From assembly GCF_004803755.1 (NCBI RefSeq), contig NZ_CP032311.1:1752501-1816500 (forward strand): a stretch of 64,000 bases of DNA. The letters run 5' to 3'. Shown here in pieces: positions 56,179 to 64,000 of this stretch (within the stretch, counting starts at the first letter, position 1; each line of letters opens with the position of its first letter). The notes under the pieces were generated by a model. The model did no database searches and was not told the DNA's origin. It saw only the letters and a list, made by a program, of their open reading frames with translations. The position numbers and the translations under genes are program-made. The stretch comes from Pseudomonas sp. DG56-2 (GTDB lineage Bacteria; Pseudomonadota; Gammaproteobacteria; Pseudomonadales; Pseudomonadaceae).

Positions 56179-58107
56179 TTACTGATCGTCGAAATACCGC
56201 TCATGCCAATCCACCAGCGGCTGTGGCGAATTGAGCTTCTGGCCATAGATGACCGAGTAGGACAGAACGTTCTGCACATATTGGCGAGTCTCATCGAACG
56301 GAATCGATTCCACCCACACATCAAAGCTCAGGTGATCGGCGCCACGCAGCCATTGCCGTACCCGACCTGGTCCCGCGTTGTAGGCGGCTGAAGCCAGGAC
56401 CCGGTTACCGTTGAATTGACTGTGCACTTGACTCAGGTACGCCGCGCCAAGCTGGATGTTTTTGTCCGGATTGAACACCTGGGCCGGCGAAGCCAGTGGG
56501 ATGCTGAACTTGCGCGCGGTTTCCTTGGCGGTAGCGGGCATCAATTGCATCAGGCCACTGGCGCCCACGCTGGAGCGGGCGTCCTCCATGAATGCACTTT
56601 CCTGGCGAGTGATGGCGAATACCCAACTTGAATGCAGGCCACGCACCTTGGCTTCACGCACTAGCGTGTCGCGGTGGGCCATTGGGAAGCGAATGTCCAG
56701 GTCATCCCAGTACTTGGCCTGGCTGATAGTGCGAATCGCCGGGAAGTACCAGCGCATATCGTAGGCCAGGCGCGCTTGAGCCACCATTTCGTCGCGATTG
56801 AAGTGGCGACTGACGTGGTACCACTCACGTCGACCATCAACGATCTGGCCGCGTGCATGAAACTCCAGGGCGCGACGGATGCCCGGAGTGTTGCGAACCT
56901 TGTTCATCAAGGCCTTGCTCAGCACCAGGGGTTTGTTGTTGAGCTGGTAAGGGGTTTTCGCCCGATCGGCAGCCAGGAAGCCATAGAAATCACGCTCCCG
57001 GGCAACGGTTTTGTACAGCATGGGAATCTGCGTGTTCTGTGGCTGCGCCAGTTCAAGGCTGCGCGCTTGCCAATAGCGCCAGCGGTTGCTCGAGGCAAGA
57101 TCCTGCGGCAGGCGCTTGGTCAGCTCATAGGCATCTTCCCAGCGTCCCAGGCGCAACAGCAGGCGCAGGCGCCACTCGGTGACGGTGTTGTCGCGCAACT
57201 CGGGGTCGTAGCGGGTCATCAAGTCCAGGGCCCGCGGGTCGTAGCGTCGGGCCAGGGTCAAACCGATTTCCCGGGCGATGGCGACTTTTTCGTCGCGCGA
57301 GAAGTGCATGCGGCTGGCGTAGTCATCCAGCAGGCTCATGGCGCGCTGTGGGTCCTGGCGGGCCAGGCGACGCAAGCCAAGGCTGACCACATCCGACATG
57401 GCCTCGTTGACAGGTACGAAGCGACCCGGTTGGTTCAGCAGTTGTGGTTTCTGTGCCACCTCAACCAGAAGGCGGCCTTGCGGTGCCAGGGTAGGGAGGG
57501 TCTTGGTCAGGCTGTTGGCCAGCGCATAGTTGCGGGCCTGGGCTGCAAGCTTGGTGCGCTCCCAGCGTTTTTGCTCACTGAGCTGGCCTTCGGCTGCCCA
57601 GCGCTCGAACAGGGCATCGCAGGCGGCAGGCTGGGATTTGCCCACCAGCCAGAGTTTTTCTGCGCTGGCGTAGCCCTCGGCGCGCTGGCCCTGGATCAAT
57701 TGGCGCTGGCCATTGAGACAGTCGAGTTCGGTGAAATTGAGTTTCGGGTCATAGTAACGGCTGAAGGTTTCCCATTCGCCACGCTCAGCCAGCCAGCGCA
57801 ACCAGCGCAGTTTCATCCAGTTGGCCTGGGGCAGGTCGCCATGGGCGGCGAGGAATTTTTCAATCTCGGCGTTACTGGCGGATTTCAGCCGCGCGGTCAG
57901 CTCGTCGTAGGCCAAGTAGGGCGTCAGCGGGTAATCGCTCAGGGCCTGGGCGTAGCGCAGGTACGGCCCTTTGTCGCCTTTGGCCAGGGCGCGCTTGGCC
58001 TCGTCGTAATACTGGCGCTGCACGGTGATGTCGGTGGCCTGGGCGACGCTGGCCGCGGAGGCCGAGAGGAGCAGGCAGGAAACTAGATTTAACAGGCGGC
58101 TGCGCAT
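56179..58107 (-). CDS. slt: Soluble lytic murein transglycosylase
   Basis: 642 residues: signal peptide (MRSRLLNLVSCLLLSASAASVAQA), a long superhelical U/L domain of about 450 residues rich in Trp, Leu and Arg, and a C-terminal lysozyme-like SLT domain with catalytic Glu in I-T-R-Q-E-S-A-F (about 500) and G-L-M-Q-L-M-P-A-T-A-K. It cleaves murein to 1,6-anhydro-muropeptides in the periplasm. The ATG at 58107 has GGAAG upstream; the frame is open to 58209. Confidence 0.95.
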   Translation of the reverse strand: MRSRLLNLVSCLLLSASAASVAQATDITVQRQYYDEAKRALAKGDKGPYLRYAQALSDYPLTPYLAYDELTARLKSASNAEIEKFLAAHGDLPQANWMKLRWLRWLAERGEWETFSRYYDPKLNFTELDCLNGQRQLIQGQRAEGYASAEKLWLVGKSQPAACDALFERWAAEGQLSEQKRWERTKLAAQARNYALANSLTKTLPTLAPQGRLLVEVAQKPQLLNQPGRFVPVNEAMSDVVSLGLRRLARQDPQRAMSLLDDYASRMHFSRDEKVAIAREIGLTLARRYDPRALDLMTRYDPELRDNTVTEWRLRLLLRLGRWEDAYELTKRLPQDLASSNRWRYWQARSLELAQPQNTQIPMLYKTVARERDFYGFLAADRAKTPYQLNNKPLVLSKALMNKVRNTPGIRRALEFHARGQIVDGRREWYHVSRHFNRDEMVAQARLAYDMRWYFPAIRTISQAKYWDDLDIRFPMAHRDTLVREAKVRGLHSSWVFAITRQESAFMEDARSSVGASGLMQLMPATAKETARKFSIPLASPAQVFNPDKNIQLGAAYLSQVHSQFNGNRVLASAAYNAGPGRVRQWLRGADHLSFDVWVESIPFDETRQYVQNVLSYSVIYGQKLNSPQPLVDWHERYFDDQ

Positions 58108-58328
58108 GAGACTTCCGGGCAGTTTGACCATGAAAAGTGACGGCGAAGCCAGCACTGTTGGGGTTACGTTGCCTAAGCTTAGCCGTTTGCCGTGGGCGGA
58201 TGAAAGCATTGTGCTTGTATCGAGTTGTAATCAGGCGGTCTGTCGTCGGATCTGTAAGCGCACGTGCCTGCTTAATGTGAACCAGGCCCAAGTCGGGTAG
58301 AATACGCGCCCGGTTTTTGGAGAAGATC

Positions 58329-60248
58329 ATGACCCTGCTCAAATTAAGCGATGTGTCCCTTGCGTTCGGCGCCATGCCGTTGTTGGACAAGGTGTCGTGG
58401 CAGATCGCCCGTGGTGAGCGGGTGTGCATTATCGGCCGCAACGGCACTGGCAAGTCGAGCATGCTGCGCCTGGTCAAGGGCGATCAGAAGCCTGACGACG
58501 GCGATGTCTGGCGTGCCCCTGGCCTCAAGATTGGCGAGTTGCCGCAAGAGCTGCCGCTGGCAGACGGCCGTACGGTATTCGACGTAGTGGCCGAAGGCCT
58601 CGACGGTGTCGGTGCATTGCTCGCTGAGTACCACCACCTGAGCCAGAACATCCACAGCGATGCCGATCTGGAAAAGCTCATGCACGTCCAGCACGATCTG
58701 GAAGCGCGTGATGGCTGGCGCTTGCAGCAGTTGGTGGACAGCACCCTGAGCCGCTTGCAACTGCCGGCCGACAAAACGCTGGCCGAGCTGTCCGGCGGCT
58801 GGCGTCGTCGCGTACTGTTGGCCCAGGCCCTGGTGTCCGAGCCCGATCTGCTGCTGCTCGACGAACCAACCAACCATCTGGACATCGGCGCAATTGCCTG
58901 GCTTGAAGAAGCACTGAGTGGCTTTGGTGGCGCCGTACTGTTCATTACCCACGACCGTTCTTTCCTGCAGAACCTGGCTACGCGCATTCTTGAACTGGAT
59001 CGCGGTGGCTTGATTGATTGGAACGGCGACTACGCCAGCTTCCTGGTGCACAAAGAAGCTGCACTGGCCGCTGAAGAAACGGCCAACGCCCTGTTCGACA
59101 AGAAGCTTGCTCAGGAAGAAGTGTGGATTCGCCAGGGTATCAAGGCTCGTCGCACCCGTAACGAGGGGCGCGTTCGTGCCCTGAAGGCATTGCGTGTAGA
59201 GCGCAGCGAACGTCGTGAGCGTACGGGCAAGGCGAATATTCTGCTCGATGTTGCGGAAAAGTCCGGCAAGCAGGTCATGGTGCTGGAGAACGTCAGCTTC
59301 GCCCACCCAGGTGGTCCGCAGTTGGTCAAGGACTTCTCCATGGTCTTGCAGCGTGAAGACCGGATCGGTCTACTCGGCGCCAACGGTACCGGTAAAACCA
59401 CCTTGCTCAAGCTGATGCTCGGCGATCTTGAGCCTACCAGCGGCACGGTTGAGTCCGGCACCCGTCTTGAGGTGGCTTATTTCGATCAGTTGCGCCATCA
59501 ACTGGACCTGGAAAAGACTGTCATCGACAACCTGTCCGAAGGTCGCGATTTTATCGAAATCGATGGCCAGAACCGTCACGTCCTGAGTTATCTCGGCGAT
59601 TTCCTGTTCAGCCCACAGCGTGCCCGTACCCCGGTCAAGGCGCTTTCTGGTGGCGAGCGCGCGCGCTTGCTGCTGGCCAAGTTGTTCAGTAAGCCAGCCA
59701 ACTTGCTGGTGCTCGACGAACCGACCAACGACCTGGACGTAGAAACCCTCGAATTGCTCGAAGAAGTGTTGTCGGCATTCAAGGGCACCGTGCTGATGGT
59801 CAGCCACGACCGGGCCTTCCTCGATAACGTGGTCACCAGCACGCTGGTCTTCGAAGGTGAGGGCAAGGTGCGCGAATACGTCGGCGGCTATCAGGACTGG
59901 ATTCGCCAAGGCGGTTCGCCGAAGTTACTGGGTGTCAGCGAAAGCAAGTCGGGCAAATCGGAGCTCAATACTGCGGTGGTTGAAGCGGTGGCACCGGAGC
60001 CGGCACCAGCCGCCGCTGCCGAAGCACCGAAAAAGAAGCTCAGCTACAAACTGCAGCGCGAGCTCGAGGCCTTGCCTGGCCAGATCGACGCGCTGGAGCA
60101 GAAGATGGCAGCCGTGCAGGAAGAGATTTCCAGCCCGGCCTTCTATCAGCGTCCAATCGATCAGACCACTGCGGTGCTGGCCCAATTGGAGCAGTTACAG
60201 GCAGAACTGGATGTGTTGGTAGAACGCTGGGCAGAGCTCGACAGCTAA
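58329..60248 (+). CDS. uup: ABC-F family ATPase Uup
   Basis: 639 residues. Two ABC ATPase domains: Walker A G-R-N-G-T-G-K-S-S (about 36) and G-A-N-G-T-G-K-T-T (about 350), each with a signature (L-S-G-G-W and L-S-G-G-E) and L-L-D-E-P-T-N. There is no membrane domain. A C-terminal region of charged helices (about 575-639), typical of the Uup DNA-binding coiled coil, sets it apart from EttA/YheS. ABC-F proteins act on ribosomes; Uup also affects transposon excision. The ATG at 58329 has GGAG eight nt before it. Confidence 0.94.
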   Translation: MTLLKLSDVSLAFGAMPLLDKVSWQIARGERVCIIGRNGTGKSSMLRLVKGDQKPDDGDVWRAPGLKIGELPQELPLADGRTVFDVVAEGLDGVGALLAEYHHLSQNIHSDADLEKLMHVQHDLEARDGWRLQQLVDSTLSRLQLPADKTLAELSGGWRRRVLLAQALVSEPDLLLLDEPTNHLDIGAIAWLEEALSGFGGAVLFITHDRSFLQNLATRILELDRGGLIDWNGDYASFLVHKEAALAAEETANALFDKKLAQEEVWIRQGIKARRTRNEGRVRALKALRVERSERRERTGKANILLDVAEKSGKQVMVLENVSFAHPGGPQLVKDFSMVLQREDRIGLLGANGTGKTTLLKLMLGDLEPTSGTVESGTRLEVAYFDQLRHQLDLEKTVIDNLSEGRDFIEIDGQNRHVLSYLGDFLFSPQRARTPVKALSGGERARLLLAKLFSKPANLLVLDEPTNDLDVETLELLEEVLSAFKGTVLMVSHDRAFLDNVVTSTLVFEGEGKVREYVGGYQDWIRQGGSPKLLGVSESKSGKSELNTAVVEAVAPEPAPAAAAEAPKKKLSYKLQRELEALPGQIDALEQKMAAVQEEISSPAFYQRPIDQTTAVLAQLEQLQAELDVLVERWAELDS

Positions 60249-60256
60249 GTAGGAGG

Positions 60257-60279
60257 GCCTGGCGCAGCCTGCGCCAGGC
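60257..60279. terminator. Hairpin between convergent uup and uspA
   Basis: GCCTGGCGCA-GCC-TGCGCCAGGC: 10-bp stem, 3-nt loop, nine bases before the uspA stop. No T-run on either side. Confidence 0.65.
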
Positions 60280-60287
60280 TTCCCGCG

Positions 60288-60728
60288 TTACGAGGTTTTC
60301 AGCAGGCGCACCGCGAGCACATCGCAAGGTGCGCCGTGCAGTACGTCGTTGGCAGTGGAACCGAGCAGCAGCGCCAGGCCGTGACGGCCATGGCTGCCCA
60401 CCACGATCAGGTCGCAATTCTGGTCTTTGGCCAGTTGATGGATTTCCTGGCGAGGTTGGCCATAAGTCAGGTGCGAGTCGCCGCGATTGATGTCCGGATA
60501 CTTGTTGAACAGGCGGTCCATGCGCTCTTTGGCCTGGTCGAACTGTTGTTGTTGCAGTTGTGACAGGTCCATCGGTACATCGCCACCAAAGGCCATGGCC
60601 ATTGGTTCCACGATATGCACCAGAGAGACCTTGGCACCTGTCGGCTCGGCGAGTTTCATGGCGCGCTTGATGACCGGGTCACATTCTTCGGTCAGATCGA
60701 CGGCAACCAGTATGTGTTCGTAGGGCAT
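60288..60728 (-). CDS. Universal stress protein (UspA family)
   Basis: 146 residues: M-P-Y-E-H-I-L-V-A-V-D-L-T at the start, and the nucleotide-loop G-S-H-G-R-H-G-L-A-L-L-L-G-S-T-A-N near the C-terminus, the ATP-binding subtype. Dimeric cytoplasmic stress protein. The ATG at 60728 has GGAGAG upstream. It is convergent with uup and divergent from the next gene. Confidence 0.93.
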   Translation of the reverse strand: MPYEHILVAVDLTEECDPVIKRAMKLAEPTGAKVSLVHIVEPMAMAFGGDVPMDLSQLQQQQFDQAKERMDRLFNKYPDINRGDSHLTYGQPRQEIHQLAKDQNCDLIVVGSHGRHGLALLLGSTANDVLHGAPCDVLAVRLLKTS

Positions 60729-60837
60729 GAGAGGCTCTCCTGACAATCGCAATAGTTCAAGTATGGTCGGTTTCAGGCTGATCGCTTAGAACCTCGGCTA
60801 ACCAGCTCATTTGCAAAGCTTTATGGGAACAACAGAT

Positions 60838-61275
60838 ATGACGGTCTGGGTGGTGGTGTCAATCCTTGCGCTGATTTTGAGTCCATTGGCCTGGCTGCGT
60901 CCTTCGCGCAATCAGAGCGGCCGGATGGCGCTGCGCATGGAAGCCCGGCGCATGGGATTGAATATGCAATTGACGGCGCAACAGTGGCCGCACTGGCTGC
61001 CCAAGGAACCGCCTAGCCCCTGTGCGCAGTACGTACGGCCGCGCCGTCAGGGCAGGGTAGACAGTTGGAGCTACTGGCAAACTGCGCCCGGTACCTGGCT
61101 CAATCAATGGCGAGAGCCGTGCGCTGATGTTGTGCTGAATGAGCATTTTTCCCGCCTGCCTGACAACGTCTACAAGGTCGAAGCCGGCCCGCAAATGATT
61201 TCCCTGTACTGGGGAGAACACGGCGAAACGGCTGTATTGCAGGATATTGCTGCAGTATTGAAAGCGCTCGCCTGA
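60838..61275 (+). CDS. Small membrane-anchored protein of unknown function
   Basis: 145 residues from the ATG at 60838 (MTVWVVVSILALILSPLAWLRPSRNQSGRMALR); an ATG at 60823 is also possible. One N-terminal membrane helix, then a basic segment and a Trp-rich soluble part (W-P-H-W-L-P-K-E; W-S-Y-W-Q-T-A-P-G-T-W-L-N-Q-W). I know no characterised family. A hairpin follows (GCCCGATG/CATCGGGC, 61292-61311). Confidence 0.78.
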   Translation: MTVWVVVSILALILSPLAWLRPSRNQSGRMALRMEARRMGLNMQLTAQQWPHWLPKEPPSPCAQYVRPRRQGRVDSWSYWQTAPGTWLNQWREPCADVVLNEHFSRLPDNVYKVEAGPQMISLYWGEHGETAVLQDIAAVLKALA

Positions 61276-61770
61276 CCGCGCGCAATAAAAAGCCCGATGT
61301 ACGCATCGGGCGGGCGGGCCAGGCAGGCCGGTTGTAAGTGTTGATTCCCACCTAGTGTAGCGGGCTTGCCGCTTTCTGCTTTTTCTCTGTGCTTGTTGAT
61401 TGCACCCGAATGCGTGGACAGCGCGTTTGTGCGTGTAAGCCTTTGACCACTATCGCTGGTATGAATACGGCTCGATCACCGAGGTCGGTGTTTGCATGCG
61501 CCGAAAGAAAAATGACCGCAAAGTCGCGTTTTCACGCCGCTTTTGGGTATTTGACAACGGCGTTCTTTTCGTTGAATGTGTGCATACCCAAATCAAACGG
61601 GCGTATGAATTGAGCGTTTGTATTGTCAGAAGGCTCTTACAGAATCCCGACTATCGCGCTGACGGGTGTGCCTGGCGCAAGGATTCGGCAAACACCGGCC
61701 AACGGCCCGCCGAGTCTTTCACCAGCGATTGGCGTGTACAGTTCAGCTTCCATATCGTGGAGATCAGTTG
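61276..61770. other. Intergenic region upstream of fadBA (495 nt)
   Basis: No gene. It contains a hairpin (61292-61311; A-run on its left, so a better terminator for the minus strand) and the fadBA promoter. CAAACG (61594-61599) and CGTTTG (61615-61620) form an inverted repeat with centres two helical turns apart; another CGTTTG is at 61424-61429. These could be sites for a fatty-acid-responsive TetR regulator such as PsrA, but the format is not a clear PsrA box. Confidence 0.5.
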
Positions 61771-63918
61771 ATGATTTACGAAGGTAAAGCCATCACGGTT
61801 AAGGCTCTTGAAAGCGGCATCGTCGAACTGAAGTTCGACCTCAAGGGTGAGTCCGTCAACAAGTTCAACCGTCTAACCCTGAACGAATTGCGTCAGGCCG
61901 TAGACACCCTCAAGGCCGATGCATCGATCAAGGGCGTCATTGTCAGCAGTGGCAAGGACGTTTTCATCGTCGGCGCGGATATCACCGAGTTTGTCGATAA
62001 CTTCAAGCTGCCCGAGGCCGAACTGGTCGCCGGCAACCTGGAAGCAAACCGCATTTTCAGCGATTTCGAAGACCTGGCCGTACCGACCGTTGTCGCCATC
62101 AATGGCATTGCCTTGGGTGGCGGTCTGGAAATGTGCCTGGCAGCCGACTACCGCGTCATGTCCAGCAACGCCAAAATCGGCTTGCCGGAAGTCAAACTGG
62201 GTATCTACCCAGGTTTTGGCGGTACGGTTCGCCTGCCGCGCATCATCGGTGCCGACAACGCCATCGAGTGGATTGCCGCTGGCAAGGAAAACCGTGCTGA
62301 AGACGCGCTGAAAGTCGGTGCCGTCGATGCCGTGGTTGCGCCCGAGCTGCTGCAGGCTGCGGCCCTCGACCTGATCAAGCGCGTCATCAGTGGCGAGTTC
62401 GATTACAAGGCCAAGCGTCAGCCAAAGCTCGAGAAAATCAAGCTCAACGCCATTGAGCAGATGATGTCTTTCGAAACCGCCAAAGGTTTCGTCGCTGGCC
62501 AGGCTGGCCCGAACTACCCAGCACCGGTCGAAGCGATCAAGAGCATCCAGAAGGCTGCCAACTTCGGGCGTGACAAAGCGTTGGAAGTTGAAGCGGCAGG
62601 TTTTGCCAAGTTGGCCAAGACCTCGGTTGCAGAAAGCCTGATCGGCCTGTTCCTCAACGACCAGGAGCTCAAGCGCAAAGCCAAGGCCCATGACGAAATC
62701 GCTCACGACGTGAAGCAGGCCGCCGTACTCGGCGCCGGTATCATGGGTGGCGGCATTGCCTACCAGTCCGCGGTCAAAGGCACGCCGATCCTGATGAAGG
62801 ATATCAACGAGGCTGCCATCCAGTTGGGCTTGAACGAAGCGTCCAAGCTGCTCGGCAAACGCGTTGAAAAAGGCCGTCTGACCCCAGCGAAAATGGCCGA
62901 AGCGCTCAATGCGATCCGTCCGACCCTGTCGTATGGCGATTTCGCCAACGTCGACATCGTCGTCGAGGCCGTGGTCGAGAACCCAAAGGTCAAGCAAGCA
63001 GTATTGGCTGAAGTGGAAGGCCAGGTGAAGGAAGATGCCATCCTGGCGTCCAACACCTCGACCATCTCCATCAACCTGCTGGCCAAGGCGCTCAAACGTC
63101 CAGAGAACTTTGTCGGCATGCACTTCTTCAACCCGGTACACATGATGCCGCTGGTTGAGGTTATTCGTGGCGAGAAGTCCAGCGACGTGGCAGTTGCCAC
63201 CACCGTTGCCTACGCCAAGAAAATGGGCAAGAACCCCATCGTGGTCAATGACTGCCCAGGCTTTTTGGTCAATCGCGTGCTGTTCCCGTACTTCGGTGGT
63301 TTCGCCCGCCTGGTCAGCGCCGGTGTCGATTTCGTACGCATCGACAAGATCATGGAGAAATTCGGCTGGCCGATGGGCCCTGCCTACCTGATGGACGTAG
63401 TCGGCATCGACACCGGTCACCACGGCCGTGACGTAATGGCCGAAGGCTTCCCAGACCGCATGAAGGACGACCGTCGCTCGGCGATCGATGCGCTTTACGA
63501 AGCCAACCGCCTGGGCCAGAAGAATGGCAAGGGCTTCTACGCCTACGAAACCGACAAGCGCGGCAAGCCGAAGAAAGTTGCCGACGCGGCTGTACTCGAA
63601 GTGCTCAAGCCAATCGTCTACGAGCAGCGTGAAGTCACCGACGAAGACATCATCAACTGGATGATGATCCCGTTGTGCCTGGAAACGGTTCGTTGCCTGG
63701 AAGACGGAATTGTCGAAACGGCGGCCGAAGCCGACATGGGTCTGGTCTACGGCATTGGTTTCCCTCCGTTCCGTGGCGGTGCACTGCGCTATATCGATTC
63801 GATCGGCGTAGCAGAATTCGTTGCCCTGGCAGACAAGTACGCCGATCTGGGTCCGCTGTATCACCCCACCGCGAAGCTGCGTGAAATGGCCAAGAATGGT
63901 CAGAGCTTTTTCGGTTAA
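61771..63918 (+). CDS. fadB: Fatty acid oxidation complex alpha subunit (FadB)
   Basis: 715 residues, full length. The N-terminal crotonase domain has [13 protein letters not shown] and [15 protein letters not shown], carrying the two catalytic glutamates; the 3-hydroxyacyl-CoA dehydrogenase domain starts at the NAD motif [10 protein letters not shown] (about 321) and has [14 protein letters not shown] (catalytic His). It carries out hydration and dehydrogenation in beta-oxidation within the FadB2A2 complex. The ATG at 61771 has GGAG eight nt before it. Confidence 0.98.
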   Translation: MIYEGKAITVKALESGIVELKFDLKGESVNKFNRLTLNELRQAVDTLKADASIKGVIVSSGKDVFIVGADITEFVDNFKLPEAELVAGNLEANRIFSDFEDLAVPTVVAINGIALGGGLEMCLAADYRVMSSNAKIGLPEVKLGIYPGFGGTVRLPRIIGADNAIEWIAAGKENRAEDALKVGAVDAVVAPELLQAAALDLIKRVISGEFDYKAKRQPKLEKIKLNAIEQMMSFETAKGFVAGQAGPNYPAPVEAIKSIQKAANFGRDKALEVEAAGFAKLAKTSVAESLIGLFLNDQELKRKAKAHDEIAHDVKQAAVLGAGIMGGGIAYQSAVKGTPILMKDINEAAIQLGLNEASKLLGKRVEKGRLTPAKMAEALNAIRPTLSYGDFANVDIVVEAVVENPKVKQAVLAEVEGQVKEDAILASNTSTISINLLAKALKRPENFVGMHFFNPVHMMPLVEVIRGEKSSDVAVATTVAYAKKMGKNPIVVNDCPGFLVNRVLFPYFGGFARLVSAGVDFVRIDKIMEKFGWPMGPAYLMDVVGIDTGHHGRDVMAEGFPDRMKDDRRSAIDALYEANRLGQKNGKGFYAYETDKRGKPKKVADAAVLEVLKPIVYEQREVTDEDIINWMMIPLCLETVRCLEDGIVETAAEADMGLVYGIGFPPFRGGALRYIDSIGVAEFVALADKYADLGPLYHPTAKLREMAKNGQSFFG

Positions 63919-63947
63919 GCGCCCAACGATAGAGAGCGAGAGAAAAT

Positions 63948-64000
63948 ATGAGCTTGAATCCAAGAGACGTGGTGATTGTCGACTTCGGTCGCACACCAAT
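63948..64000 (+). CDS. fadA: 3-ketoacyl-CoA thiolase FadA, N-terminal end (runs off the window)
   Basis: Only the first 17 codons are inside: M-S-L-N-P-R-D-V-V-I-V-D-F-G-R-T-P, the usual thiolase beginning. It starts 29 nt after the fadB stop with GAGAGCGAGAG as ribosome site, the classic fadBA operon. It performs thiolytic cleavage in the same complex. Confidence 0.92.
   Translation, partial: MSLNPRDVVIVDFGRTP

Overview
The window reads as chromosome from a fluorescent Pseudomonas close to the P. putida group. The evidence is family-level protein similarity, high G+C with G/C-rich third codon positions, and a core gene order I recall from that group: nas genes - pyrD - rmf - rlmL - dacB; acnA - rlmM - tusA; moaB - moeA; cheV - MOSC - slt - uup; uspA - fadBA. 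It is mostly core genome. I see no prophage, complete insertion sequence, CRISPR array, tRNA or rRNA gene. The species assignment is inference.

Region by region. (1) 1-3.8 kb, minus strand: nitrate assimilation. The cytoplasmic nitrate sensor NasS and the ANTAR antiterminator NasT lie upstream of a nitrate transporter (NasA) and a truncated PP2C-type phosphatase/kinase. Two sigma-54 -24/-12 candidates, one before nasS and one before nasA, and an intrinsic terminator in the nasA leader fit NtrC activation combined with NasT antitermination. (2) 3.8-15.6 kb: pyrD, rmf, rlmL/K, a CHASE-PAS-GGDEF diguanylate cyclase, dacB, a hairpin-rich dispersed-repeat-like patch, yggL and metE. (3) 15.6-23.4 kb: a BvgS-like unorthodox hybrid kinase with its LuxR-type regulator, a dGTPase-like gene (TTG start), an unassigned P-loop kinase, and a three-gene YqjD/YqjE envelope operon. 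(4) 23.4-31.6 kb: an ammonium transporter with a sigma-54 promoter, a Kef-type antiporter, a DUF836 thioredoxin-like protein, an M15A peptidase, a small gene behind a consensus LexA box, an RluA-type pseudouridine synthase, the Aer receptor with a FliA promoter, and a CPBP protease. (5) 31.7-45.7 kb: acnA, rlmM, tusA, a MATE pump, pdxB, a PA1571-type small protein, an MsbA-like ABC exporter, a chemoreceptor, an Mqo with a lipoprotein signal, and two small envelope proteins. (6) 45.8-52.1 kb: moaB-moeA, a manC-like gene with a glycosyltransferase, and a YegS-type lipid kinase. (7) 51.5-64 kb: a NarX/NarL-type two-component pair, a degenerate Hpt-like protein, cheV with a FliA promoter, a MOSC protein, slt, uup, uspA, a small membrane protein, fadB and the start of fadA.

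Themes. Nitrogen acquisition appears twice, each time behind sigma-54 candidates. Motility and energy taxis appear twice behind FliA candidates. Most other genes are housekeeping. No obviously new multi-gene system is present. The best leads are regulatory: the nas promoter/leader with a heptamer repeat abutting the -24 element, the LexA-controlled small gene, the BvgA-like heptad before the EvgA-like regulator, and the histidine-less Hpt-like protein beside cheV.
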